64,000 bases of DNA from Dyadobacter sp. GTDB lineage: Bacteria > Bacteroidota > Bacteroidia > Cytophagales > Spirosomataceae. The notes below the pieces were generated by a model. That model saw only the letters and a list, made by a program, of their open reading frames with translations, was not told the DNA's origin and ran no database searches. The DNA is taken from assembly GCF_017744695.1 (NCBI RefSeq), contig NZ_JAGIAS010000012.1:1-64000 (forward strand), written 5' to 3'. Shown here one piece after another: positions 45,343 to 53,209 of this stretch (position 1 is its first letter; each line of letters starts with the position of its first letter). The position numbers and the translations under genes were made by a program.

Positions 45343-45403
45343 CAAAATTGCAAATTTGCCCTCAAAATCGAGGAAAAATTACGCCCGGCCAAAATTAATT
45401 TTG
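45343..45403. promoter_or_regulatory. Paired palindromes, likely Lrp operator
   Basis: CAAAATTGCAAATTTG (45343-45358) and the perfect palindrome CAAAATTAATTTTG (45390-45403) share the CAAAATT arm. Their centres are 46 bp apart, about four helical turns. They lie in the divergent lrp/eamA region, as expected of a multi-site Lrp operator. Confidence 0.55.
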
Positions 45404-45431
45404 CGTGACAATTTAATTCGATCAAAGTCAA

Positions 45432-46346
45432 ATGCAGAATCAGGCGGGGAAGGGAATCGCTATGGTGCTGATGGCCGCCAGTTTGTGGGGTGTATCGGGC
45501 ACATTCAGTCAGTTTTTATTTCAGCAACAGCATATCAGCGTCGAGTGGCTGATGTCGGTACGGATGCTCATTTCCGGGATAGTCCTCGTGGCCATCAGCG
45601 CGGCAAGAAAAAATTCGGATACGTTCGCCCCCTGGAGGGACAAGCGTGACGCTATCCGTTTGTTATCCTTCGGTATTCTGGGCATGCTTACCGTCCAGTA
45701 CACCTATTTCGCGGCCATCAAGCATTCCAATGCGGCTACCGCTACCATATTGCAATTTACCAGTCCCATTATCATCGCCGTTTACCTGGCTGTCAAGTTC
45801 AAAAGGCCATTGCGACCGCTCAACCTGGTGGCCATAGCCGTCGCCATGCTGGGCACATTCCTGCTCGTAACACACGGAAAACCGGGAGAACTGGCCATTT
45901 CGGGCACCGCGCTGGCCTGGGGCCTTGCCTCCGCTGTGAGCCTGGCCATGTACACCATCCAACCGGAATCACTGCTCAAAAGGTACCATGAAACCACCAT
46001 CATCGGCTGGGGCCTGCTCATTGGCGGTATCGGCATATCGCTCGTACGCGCCCCCTGGCACACCGACGGGATCTGGGACGTGCATACCTACGCCTACACC
46101 GCCTTCGTCGTTCTTTTCGGTACCCTCATCCCCTTCTACGCTTACCTCACCGGCGTAAAACTGATCGGCGGCCAGAAAGCAAGCCTCCTCACCTCCGCCG
46201 AACCGCTTTCCGCCGCGCTCCTGTCCGTAAGCTGGCTGGGCGTACCATTTCTTCTGGTAGACTACCTCGGGGCGGGGCTGATCATTTCCACGGTATTTCT
46301 GCTGGCGATGGAGCGGGACGTCGCGGTGGAGTCGCGGGAGATTTGA
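45432..46346 (+). CDS. EamA/DMT family exporter
   Basis: A 304-residue protein with ten TM segments in two EamA repeats, first GIAMVLMAASLWGVSGTF and second ISGTALAWGLASAVSLAMY (parts). This family exports amino acids, nucleosides and other metabolites. The HAATATIL-like motif appears as HSNAATATILQF. Divergence from an Lrp regulator points to an amino acid as substrate, as in known Lrp-controlled exporters. No terminator is seen after it. Confidence 0.9.
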   Translation: MQNQAGKGIAMVLMAASLWGVSGTFSQFLFQQQHISVEWLMSVRMLISGIVLVAISAARKNSDTFAPWRDKRDAIRLLSFGILGMLTVQYTYFAAIKHSNAATATILQFTSPIIIAVYLAVKFKRPLRPLNLVAIAVAMLGTFLLVTHGKPGELAISGTALAWGLASAVSLAMYTIQPESLLKRYHETTIIGWGLLIGGIGISLVRAPWHTDGIWDVHTYAYTAFVVLFGTLIPFYAYLTGVKLIGGQKASLLTSAEPLSAALLSVSWLGVPFLLVDYLGAGLIISTVFLLAMERDVAVESREI

Positions 46347-46444
46347 GGCGCCAAACAATATTATCACATCGTCGCAAGAAAGTGTAAATTAGTACAATAA
46401 GTCCCGATCTTTTATTATAATTGTGTACACAAACATGTACACCC

Positions 46445-46705
46445 ATGAGAATCATATCAGCCAGAGAGTTTCGGGGGAAACAGAAGGACTATCTGGATCT
46501 GGCCGAGACAGAACGAGTGATCATTCACCGGGGAAAAAATAAGAAATCAGTTTTGCTCACGCCTCTTGATGAAAGCACTGAAACTGATGTCTTTTTTTCG
46601 GACCCGCAGGTTCTAAATGCCATTAAGGAAGGTATTGAGGACGTCAGGGCTGGAAGAGTGACTTCCATCCGCGACCTCAAAAACATATGGGCAGATATTC
46701 TGTAA
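46445..46705 (+). CDS. Phd/YefM family antitoxin
   Basis: An 86-residue protein starting MRIISAREFRGKQKDYLDLA, the DNA-binding and dimer domain of the Phd/YefM fold, followed by VIIHRGKNKKSVLLTPLDE and a flexible toxin-binding tail. It overlaps the start of a decayed YoeB-like toxin frame by 19 bp, the usual arrangement of such pairs. Since the toxin has stops and a frameshift, this is an orphan antitoxin. A GTG at 46421 is in frame but adds unusual residues. Confidence 0.88.
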   Translation: MRIISAREFRGKQKDYLDLAETERVIIHRGKNKKSVLLTPLDESTETDVFFSDPQVLNAIKEGIEDVRAGRVTSIRDLKNIWADIL

Positions 46706-46964
46706 CGATTTCGGACAGAGCAAAAAAAGACCTTTCATTCCTATTTAAGGCGATAGAGCGGTGATTCGCCGCATCGACCGAATTTTGGAGGAGCTCGGAG
46801 AACACCCGTATTTCGACGTGGGAAAGCCGGAACCGCTTAAACACGATCCGGCCGCTCTATAGTCAAGATGAATAGACAAAAAGCACCGCATTGTATATCA
46901 AGTCATTGAAGAGACAATAACCGTTTATGTTGTGGCTGCAAAAGGGCATTATAACGACAAGTGA
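46687..46964 (+). pseudogene. YoeB-like toxin pseudogene
   Basis: Frame one gives MGRYSVTISDRAKKDLSFLFK, then stops. One base over, the frame reads GDRAVIRRIDRILEELGEHP and ends in GKPEPLKHDPAAL, TAG, SR, TGA, IDKKHRIVYQVIEE and VYVVAAKGHYNDK, then a natural stop. TAG (46860-46862) replaces the expected Trp codon TGG, and TGA (46869-46871) replaces CGA for Arg. One frameshift near 46748 and two nonsense changes destroy the gene. Intact relatives are RNA-cleaving YoeB toxins of about 88 residues. Confidence 0.85.
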
Positions 46965-47058
46965 GGGCTATTGATGAACCATCAACAAAAAGTATCTTTA
47001 TCACAATCGCAGTGCGTTAATAATCTTTTGGCAATTCATTATCGATAGTTTACTACCC

Positions 47059-47325
47059 ATGGGAATGATGGTCACTTTATATCCCGTACTCAATAGCGAG
47101 TATAGGGACTATATTAAGAGAAATTACGGCAACATCTTCCTGAAAGATCCGGGTATTTTCACATTGCCATCTTACCTTTATAGCTACTGGCTTTGTAAAA
47201 AGAAGGTGAAAATCAAAGGTGCCAGGAAAATATCAATGGAATTGTCAGAATTTGAAGACGGACTGATGCCTATGTCTATCAAAAACAATTCGGTGCCGGA
47301 GGAGTTTTGGAATGTAAAGGCCTGA
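47059..47325 (+). CDS. Small hypothetical protein
   Basis: An 88-residue frame starting MGMMVTLYPVLNSEYRDYIK. I recognise no family. It is more A+T-rich than neighbours, as is the whole stretch 46965-47330, which suggests imported DNA close to the decayed toxin-antitoxin unit. Codon pattern is plausible but not convincing. It may be a remnant. Confidence 0.4.
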   Translation: MGMMVTLYPVLNSEYRDYIKRNYGNIFLKDPGIFTLPSYLYSYWLCKKKVKIKGARKISMELSEFEDGLMPMSIKNNSVPEEFWNVKA

Positions 47326-47383
47326 AAAGCAATCGTTTTCAACCCTCTCCACTCCAACTCAATCCCATCTTTCCCAGCATTAG

Positions 47384-47563
47384 CTATCTCTTCCAGCAAT
47401 TTGAGCTAACTAATGGAAACATTACGTCGGCATAAAGCACCCGATTCTTGAAACGGTCGCCACCCATGCGCTCCGCCGCGAAGTAATGCTGCGCGGAAAT
47501 CTGCACGTATAGCAACAGCAGCACGACGAATATCACGAAGTTCTCAACAGGGGTATGCTTCAT
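47384..47563 (-). CDS. Small hypothetical membrane protein
   Basis: A 59-residue frame starting MKHTPVENFVIFVVLLLLYV, a single N-terminal helix then a polar tail. It lies 26 bp downstream of the rhodanese gene on the same strand and could share its transcript. No family recognised. It may be a fragment of a larger gene. Confidence 0.35.
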   Translation of the reverse strand: MKHTPVENFVIFVVLLLLYVQISAQHYFAAERMGGDRFKNRVLYADVMFPLVSSNCWKR

Positions 47564-47589
47564 GTTTTTTGATGCCTGCAACGACGGGA

Positions 47590-48003
47590 CTACTTTCTGG
47601 ATGCGCTGGTTTGCAACTGCTCGGCCGGGAAGCCGTCGGCTTTGAGCTGCTCAAAACCGCCAATGTTGTAATAAGAGTGAAAACCCAATGCTTTCAGGGT
47701 GTCGGCCGCCTTCCCGCTGCGGTTGCCCGAGCGGCAATAAAGGTACACCGGCTTGCTTTTATCGAGTTGGGCGATCTGCGCCTTGAAGTCAGGACTGTTG
47801 AAGTTGATATTGTGGGAATATTGCAGATGACCACCGTCGAACTCCTCGGGCGTACGCACATCCACCAGGTAGGCCTTGCCGGCCTTGATCTGCGCCAATG
47901 CCTGCGGATCAGGTTTGACAATATTCTTAGGCGCGGAATGCTGCGCCTGTACAGCCATGGTCGACGCCAAAAAGAGGATGATCAGGAAAGATAGCTTCTT
48001 CAT
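47590..48003 (-). CDS. Secreted rhodanese-like protein
   Basis: A 137-residue protein with a signal peptide ending AVQAQH. The rhodanese domain spans about 30-130: AYLVDVRTPEEFDGGHL and active-site loop CRSGNR with Cys90. The family transfers sulfane sulfur, but a periplasmic single-domain type is of unknown role. The frame extends upstream to 48144 without a plausible start; ATG at 48003 yields a proper signal peptide. A small membrane-protein frame follows. Confidence 0.88.
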   Translation of the reverse strand: MKKLSFLIILFLASTMAVQAQHSAPKNIVKPDPQALAQIKAGKAYLVDVRTPEEFDGGHLQYSHNINFNSPDFKAQIAQLDKSKPVYLYCRSGNRSGKAADTLKALGFHSYYNIGGFEQLKADGFPAEQLQTSASRK

Positions 48004-48232
48004 AGGGATAAAATAATCTACTATTTTCATAGATTTAATATACAAAACTAAAAAATTAAATGGCCCGTCGGCGGTTTTCGCGCCAGGACGTGTGAGGAAA
48101 TCCGGTACCGTACCACCGATGACCTGCCCCTGGGGCGTGGGCAATACAGGATCAGACTGATTTAAATGTGATCCGGGCCACTTTGAACGATAGACGATAT
48201 ACGAACCTTGGTTTATACCTGAAATACCAGCA

Positions 48233-48829
48233 TTACAAAGGCCGCTGCTTCCTCACGATGCTGAGCTTCACGCCCGCCAATTCCGTCATTACCCGCACGC
48301 AATGCCCGTGCTCGTAGCTATAAACGCTTTCCTTCCCGTTCGGCAACTCCACGCTGTAACTGCCATTACCGAGCTTCCGAACCTTGCACATGGCGCCGAA
48401 CTTCTCGGAATACACCATCTGAACTTGCGCGGGCTCCTGGTAATACAGCCCTGTGATGGTGTGCGCAATAGGTGCCACTACCTCCCATTTGCGGTTCCGG
48501 TCGGCTTTTTCCGATAAATCAAAGCGGTAATGCTGCGAGGCCAGCCGTGTGGTGACCGTCTGCTCCCGCCGTTTGCCATTCACGGTCTGCTCGGTGAGCG
48601 AACTGTGCAGCGCACCATCCGAAAACTGGTTTTCCGAGACAAAGCTGCCGGAATAAAACGGCACGCTGAACTCCGCCTCGATGCGCTTGCGGAGGCGTGC
48701 GCCGTCGTCCTGCGGCAGCACCTTCACCGAACCGATCGTATGCCCGGCCATGACCACATCGAATGTCGCGACCTGGGCGTATCCCGCGAACGACGCCAAT
48801 AGGAATAGCGTTAGTAGCGTTTTTGTCAT
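48233..48829 (-). CDS. DUF6134-like secreted protein
   Basis: A 198-residue protein with a signal peptide ending AGYAQV. The mature part is beta-rich: FDVVMAGHTIGSVKVLPQ, YSGSFVSENQFSDGAL, and a C-terminal SVYSYEHGHCVRV. I believe it is of the Bacteroidota DUF6134 family, from memory. Function unknown; the fold recalls small ligand-binding lipocalin-like proteins. A 10-bp repeat array lies 24 bp upstream of its start, within the likely promoter. Confidence 0.7.
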   Translation of the reverse strand: MTKTLLTLFLLASFAGYAQVATFDVVMAGHTIGSVKVLPQDDGARLRKRIEAEFSVPFYSGSFVSENQFSDGALHSSLTEQTVNGKRREQTVTTRLASQHYRFDLSEKADRNRKWEVVAPIAHTITGLYYQEPAQVQMVYSEKFGAMCKVRKLGNGSYSVELPNGKESVYSYEHGHCVRVMTELAGVKLSIVRKQRPL

Positions 48830-48852
48830 GTCTATTTGATTTTAAATGACCG

Positions 48853-48976
48853 AATAGTCAAAATGTGGTCAGGTATTGTCATTGATGGTCAGAAATTGCT
48901 GCACATACATGTTTAAAACGAATGTGTATGTAATCAAAGCCAAATCTGACAACACCTGACTATTCCTGACAATACA
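48853..48976. repeat. Decamer element with inverted arms
   Basis: Left arm: four GTCA-centred units at 48857, 48868, 48878 and 48888. Right arm: three TGACNNNNCY units at 48947, 48957 and 48967. The arms are inverted around a 54-bp A+T-rich centre. It fills the gap between two minus-strand genes. It is the same family as the elements at 20101-20432 and 28486-28515. Confidence 0.8.
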
Positions 48977-48993
48977 CCTAACCACTTACCCAT

Positions 48994-49824
48994 TCACTTC
49001 GACAGCTCGCTACGCTGGTCGCTCGACTTGAATAGCGGATAACCCAGCTGCACATACCACGGCTCTTCCTGATAATCTTCGAGGCCAATATGTTCCGAAA
49101 ACTGTCGTGTGATTTTGGCCGTACCGAACAGCATATCCCAAATAAAGAACATGTTACCATAGTTGCCGTTGATCACCCCAATACCGTCGGCGTCGGTGGC
49201 GGCGTGGTGTGCATGGTGTGTGGCAGGGGTAGAAATGGTCCGTTCGAGCACCCACATTACCGGATGCAGCCATTTGATCGCGTAGAGCGGCTTATCCCAG
49301 CGCACGCTCGAATGCGCGGAAATGCCGATCAATACTTTGAAAAAATACCCTACCAGGAATGCCTGGCCGAAGCCGAGGAATATCAGGACCGTCGAAACGA
49401 TACGCGGCGGGAACAGCAGCAGGTAAACCCAGGAGTTGCGGCCGGTGAGGAACACGCTCATTTCGGGTGCGCTGTGGTGCACGCGGTGCCCTTTCCACAG
49501 CCACGTATACGTATGGGCGGCACGGTGCCACCAGTATTGCGTAAAATCTTCGAGCAATGCCGTAATGAGTACACCCGCCCATAGCGGCACGTTTTCGAAT
49601 ACATTATAATAGCCGGCGAAGAAATAGTTGAGCACGTAGGCCGAGAGCAGGAAACTGAGCGGCCGCGTAATGACGCTGGACAGGAAAAGCCCCGCAAAAT
49701 TGATGTACCACTCATTTCTGGACCATTTCTCGCTTTTATAAAGGCCCGTAAACGCTTCCGCAAAGCTGATCACCGCAAAAAGAATGAGGATTTCGTAGTA
49801 AATATGGCTGTCTGTGAATTTCAT
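48994..49824 (-). CDS. Sterol desaturase / fatty acid hydroxylase family protein
   Basis: A 276-residue inner-membrane di-iron enzyme with four or five TM helices. The histidine clusters are WWHRAAH, GHRVHHSAPEM and HHAHHAATD, in proper spacing. The family hydroxylates or desaturates sterols, fatty acids, carotenoids or sphingolipid-like bases. In Cytophagales, 2- or 3-hydroxy fatty acids of sulfonolipids are possible targets. The 260-base leader contains a leader ORF with four cysteine codons, suggesting control by cysteine supply. The start is ATG at 49824 (MKFTDSHIYYE). Confidence 0.88.
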   Translation of the reverse strand: MKFTDSHIYYEILILFAVISFAEAFTGLYKSEKWSRNEWYINFAGLFLSSVITRPLSFLLSAYVLNYFFAGYYNVFENVPLWAGVLITALLEDFTQYWWHRAAHTYTWLWKGHRVHHSAPEMSVFLTGRNSWVYLLLFPPRIVSTVLIFLGFGQAFLVGYFFKVLIGISAHSSVRWDKPLYAIKWLHPVMWVLERTISTPATHHAHHAATDADGIGVINGNYGNMFFIWDMLFGTAKITRQFSEHIGLEDYQEEPWYVQLGYPLFKSSDQRSELSK

Positions 49825-49924
49825 GTTGCATGGGAAATCTGTGTCGCACCGCTGACGGACGACGTATTGACAATGAGAAAAAAAGGGGGACCTACCGGGA
49901 AAACTCCGGCATGCAGGGACTCAG

Positions 49925-50011
49925 CTAGCAACAACAACAGCCTGCTTCGGAAGAAGCAAACAGGACGGCGGCGCGGCGGCCGGCAAAAGGGGCATTATGT
50001 GTAGGTTTCAT
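49925..50011 (-). CDS. Polycysteine leader peptide (28 residues)
   Basis: ATG at 50011 on the minus strand opens a frame reading MKPTHNAPFAGRRAAVLF, then ASSEAG, then four Cys codons (TGT, TGT, TGT, TGC) directly before TAG at 49925. Downstream, GCAGG in the ORF can pair with CCTGC just after the stop, while a competing stem around CCGG and CCGG precedes a run of C and T (complement of 49879-49885). This is the layout of a cysteine-sensing attenuator. The ORF lies in a leader driven by a perfect promoter. Too short for gene callers. Confidence 0.72.
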   Translation of the reverse strand: MKPTHNAPFAGRRAAVLFASSEAGCCCC

Positions 50012-50090
50012 CGAACGCATATGCGATGTCGGTAAAAAATGGACACAGCTTCGGGTGGTTCTCAGCTCGATTGAATGATCAGATTGCATG

Positions 50091-50122
50091 CAAAGTTAAT
50101 GCATTGCCTATTTAACTTCCAA
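50091..50122 (-). promoter_or_regulatory. Promoter of the polycysteine leader and hydroxylase gene
   Basis: On the minus strand, TTG (complement of 50120-50122), a 21-base spacer and TAACTTTG (complement of 50091-50098) match the Bacteroidota consensus exactly. It implies a start near 50084, a leader of about 260 bases, and 73 bases before the small ORF. The rest of 49825-50166 holds nothing else I recognise. Confidence 0.7.
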
Positions 50123-50166
50123 GTGTTTCGGTAAAAAAGTATTCAAACTCTATGGATTTAATAGAT

Positions 50167-51003
50167 TTATATCCAAACTGCCTCCGTCAACGCCTCGGAA
50201 AACGTCCATAGCTCCCTTGCCAGTGCCCTGCTCTTCGCCCTGGCGGAAGATCTCGCAGGTTTTCCGTTGGCAAAATACTGCCCTGTAACATCATTCAGCT
50301 CCGGCGCAGTAGCCACGTGGACGATGCCTGCGGCGGCTTGCTCCGGGCTGCGGAAAAACGGTTTGAAAATCTTCATAAACCAGGCAGTAGCCCCATTGCC
50401 ATTGCCGCCAAAACTGCTCGAAACCGTGCCCGGGTGCACCGCATTGGATGTAATGCCAAAAGGCGCCAGCCGTTCCGAAAGCTCGTTGGAAAACAGGATA
50501 TTGGCCAGCTTGGAGCGTCCGTAAATTACCAGATCGTGGTAATGCGGTGGGTTCGCGAGCTTGGCCGTCTGGTACCGGAATGCGAAAAAATGTGCCTCGG
50601 AGGCCAGGTTAACAACCTTCGCCGATTCGGCTGCTTTGAGTAAATCGATCAGGCCGGTTGTGAGCACAAAAGGTCCCAGGTGATTGGTAGCAAAGGTCAT
50701 TTCGATGCCGTCGGCAGTCGTTTGGCGATGCTGGACAATGAGCCCCGCATTGTTGATGAGCAAATCGATCTGATGATAATTAGCCCTGATTTCTTCCACC
50801 GCCTGTTTGACGGACGCCATGCTCGACAGATCGCATTGAACAAAGCCCGTACTAACGCCATGTCCGATCTCCCGTTGCAACTCGCGGGCCTTTGCCTCGT
50901 TCCGGGCTACCAATATCAGATCATACCCCCTTCGAGCGAGTTCAAGGGCGGTAAAGCGGCCGATGCCCGAAGTGGGCCCGGTAATCAGTGCTGTTTTACG
51001 CAT
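50167..51003 (-). CDS. SDR family oxidoreductase (retinol dehydrogenase-like)
   Basis: A 278-residue short-chain dehydrogenase. NADP-binding GPTSGIGR is at residues 8-15, LLINNAGLI near 85, catalytic Ser in VVNLASEAH and Tyr-Lys in YGRSK. The FATNHLGPFVLT segment resembles RDH/WW-domain-type enzymes that reduce lipophilic carbonyls. It is on the same strand as, and upstream of, the leader ORF region, 45 bp from its -33 box. Substrate unknown. Confidence 0.9.
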   Translation of the reverse strand: MRKTALITGPTSGIGRFTALELARRGYDLILVARNEAKARELQREIGHGVSTGFVQCDLSSMASVKQAVEEIRANYHQIDLLINNAGLIVQHRQTTADGIEMTFATNHLGPFVLTTGLIDLLKAAESAKVVNLASEAHFFAFRYQTAKLANPPHYHDLVIYGRSKLANILFSNELSERLAPFGITSNAVHPGTVSSSFGGNGNGATAWFMKIFKPFFRSPEQAAAGIVHVATAPELNDVTGQYFANGKPARSSARAKSRALARELWTFSEALTEAVWI

Positions 51004-51181
51004 TGAATTGAATAAAAATATCGCAGTAGTGCTAATCGAAAATAACGGTGGCTCCGGCGCCTAAAGTAAGCAGGGAACCGGATCAAAACCACAAACGGCA
51101 ATGGTTTTATTTCAATTCAGGCCTCATTCAACCGTTAAATCAGTTGTACTCAGTCGCAGAGGTAGGTTTTGATTCTAAACT

Positions 51182-51206
51182 ACTTGTACAAATAATTTCT
51201 ACAAGT
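51182..51206. promoter_or_regulatory. Inverted repeat ACTTGTA-N11-TACAAGT
   Basis: Perfect 7-bp arms at 51182-51188 and 51200-51206 lie 39 bp before the beta/gamma-crystallin gene. A TAGGTTTTG box (51162-51170) just upstream would put the start of transcription at the repeat, so it can be an operator or a 5' hairpin. Confidence 0.45.
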
Positions 51207-51244
51207 CTTTCCTTCCTGTTTCAACATTTCAAACAAACTTTACA

Positions 51245-53137
51245 ATGGACTTTATTCTTTGGAACAACAACGACCAGGGCGGCGGCAGCGATTCCTATGC
51301 CGGCGCGCAGGGCCAGGAAAACATCGACGCCAACAACGATTCGTTGCAAACTTCCAGCGGAACCTGGGTAATTGTTTTTGACGGAACGGAATACACAGGC
51401 AATATCTGGAAGATTAACCCCAGTACGTACGAAAGCGACCTCAATCATGTCGACCGCTACGATTCCTCGGGCAGCAAGGTGGGTGTCTGGAAAAACGCTA
51501 TCCAGAGTTTTATCCTCTACAAACAGGAGCCCGCTTTCTGGAACAATTCGTCATGGCCGAGTAAAAGCGAGCTGATTTCTTTGCAGGAGAACCAGGCGCT
51601 GTTTACGGAGAACGGCAATTTCGAGGGGGATAACCGTGTATTTACCGGCCCCTACAACGCCGGTTCGCTTTCGGACATCGGCTACGCGAACGACAGCGAC
51701 AAGATGACCGGAACCGGTGGCGTTACAGCCCTGCGAACCGGCAACGGCTCGTGGCTGATCATTTTCGACGATACGGACTTTGACGGGGATTTTCTCAAAA
51801 TCGGGCCGAACGTTACTTATCCCGACCTCAATAATGTGGAACGTAAAAACCTCAACGGCGATAACGACGGCGACTGGAAGAACCAGATCCAGTCATTCCT
51901 GCTGTACGCTTATCAACCCGAATTCTGGAATACGCCCTACTCCCGTCCCTATGTAGATTTTTCGACGTTCTATGGCCTTTATCCCTACCCTACGAGCAGC
52001 GAATCGGACAACAAGGTGGTGTACATGGTGGAAGATTCGACCTACACCGTGGACTGCCCCGATTTCACCGAGCAATCCACCACGCAGTCGCTTTCCAGCT
52101 ACGAGAACGACGATACGACCAACCTGCCCGCCGAGGGCTGGACGAAATACGGCATGAGCCTCACCCACGAGAACCCGGCACTCACCCGTGACGATACCTG
52201 CACATTCGACGCTTACTTTGACAATACCGGGACGCTGGTATCGATCCAGCATTTCGACATGCAGCTGAACGGGGCGATGCAGATTTCCCAGGCTTTGATC
52301 GACACGGTCGATTTTGTGGCCTGGTACTATGGTACTACCGGCGCCATCGAAACGCTCGGCATTTCGGAAGAAGCGGCGGATGCATTTGTGGATGTGTTCG
52401 ACTTTGTGACAGCCGCATTCAACAAGTTTTCGGCTGCGATCTACAAGGTGTCGGATAACGGCGGCCAATTCTATTTCCTGCCTGTTGTCTGCCACACGCT
52501 CAACCGTCTTTGCACAACGGTAGCCAAGCCATTCAATACGCAGATTTACACACAGTCGGGCGATCAACGCCAAAATTACTCGATGGCATTCGATAACAGC
52601 GCCTTTCCGAACAGCCTGAACTCGGTTGTTTCCGGTTACGGCTCGGTGCAGAACTGGCAACAGGAAAACACCGGAAATGGGGGCACCTATCCGTTCAATC
52701 AGGCGGCGGAATACACATACGATTCCTACCCGTTCCGCACCTGGTACCAGGAATCTTCCGTTTCGGCCCAGCTCGGGATATTCGTTTCCTGCAAGCTCGA
52801 CTACGAGATCGGCGACAATTCCAAAGACGACCACGTGATCCTGCTCCTCGGTTTTAGAATACCAAACACGGCAGGCGACCTGCCGACGCTCACCTTCGCG
52901 CAGGCGACCGTCCAGTTCACCGACGGGTCCAATACCAATATCATGACCCCGCCATACAACAACGTTTCGTCGGGTACTTCCTACTATGCTTCGGATGTGA
53001 TCGGTGCTGTTTACAATTATATTCAAGACCAACTCACGAACGTAACCATGAACAGCTCCCAACAAGGACGGAAATACCTGGCCGATGTTACCCAGGCCAA
53101 TATGCAGGCGATATGCAATTGTGTGAGTTTTAACTGA
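51245..53137 (+). CDS. Beta/gamma-crystallin-like protein with unknown C-terminal domain
   Basis: A 630-residue protein without signal peptide or TM helix. Two beta/gamma-crystallin-like repeats occupy about residues 1-100 and 115-225; each has a strand WVIVFDGTEYTGNIWKI or WLIIFDDTDFDGDFLKI and ends in WKN-IQSF-LY. The remaining 400 residues, starting near FSTFYGLYPYPTSS, contain aromatic beta-rich segments, a short helix-rich stretch (about 345-395) and two Cys near the C-terminus (ICNCVSF). I do not recognise this part. The family often binds calcium. A terminator follows after 20 bp. Confidence 0.72.
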   Translation: MDFILWNNNDQGGGSDSYAGAQGQENIDANNDSLQTSSGTWVIVFDGTEYTGNIWKINPSTYESDLNHVDRYDSSGSKVGVWKNAIQSFILYKQEPAFWNNSSWPSKSELISLQENQALFTENGNFEGDNRVFTGPYNAGSLSDIGYANDSDKMTGTGGVTALRTGNGSWLIIFDDTDFDGDFLKIGPNVTYPDLNNVERKNLNGDNDGDWKNQIQSFLLYAYQPEFWNTPYSRPYVDFSTFYGLYPYPTSSESDNKVVYMVEDSTYTVDCPDFTEQSTTQSLSSYENDDTTNLPAEGWTKYGMSLTHENPALTRDDTCTFDAYFDNTGTLVSIQHFDMQLNGAMQISQALIDTVDFVAWYYGTTGAIETLGISEEAADAFVDVFDFVTAAFNKFSAAIYKVSDNGGQFYFLPVVCHTLNRLCTTVAKPFNTQIYTQSGDQRQNYSMAFDNSAFPNSLNSVVSGYGSVQNWQQENTGNGGTYPFNQAAEYTYDSYPFRTWYQESSVSAQLGIFVSCKLDYEIGDNSKDDHVILLLGFRIPNTAGDLPTLTFAQATVQFTDGSNTNIMTPPYNNVSSGTSYYASDVIGAVYNYIQDQLTNVTMNSSQQGRKYLADVTQANMQAICNCVSFN

Positions 53138-53156
53138 CAATCCGGAAATACCGTCG

Positions 53157-53195
53157 CCAGCCCCGCCTGACCATGTCGAACCGGGGCTGGTTTTT
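53157..53195 (+). terminator. Intrinsic terminator after the crystallin-like gene
   Basis: CCAGCCCC (53157-53164) pairs with GGGGCTGG (53183-53190), followed by TTTTT. It lies only 14 bp before the start codon of the next gene and overlaps its promoter region. Confidence 0.85.
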
Positions 53196-53197
53196 GC

Positions 53198-53205
53198 TAC
53201 ATTTG
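53198..53205 (+). promoter_or_regulatory. -7 box of a probably leaderless Crp-like gene
   Basis: TACATTTG matches TAnnTTTG exactly and ends four bases before the ATG at 53210. Transcription would begin at or next to the start codon. The terminator hairpin lies immediately upstream. No TTG stands at the usual -33 distance. Confidence 0.4.
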
Positions 53206-53209
53206 GTAT

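Noticed and set aside
49804..50004. 66-residue plus-strand frame in the hydroxylase leader region
   Set aside because: No family-like pattern; the region is explained by the minus-strand promoter and polycysteine leader.
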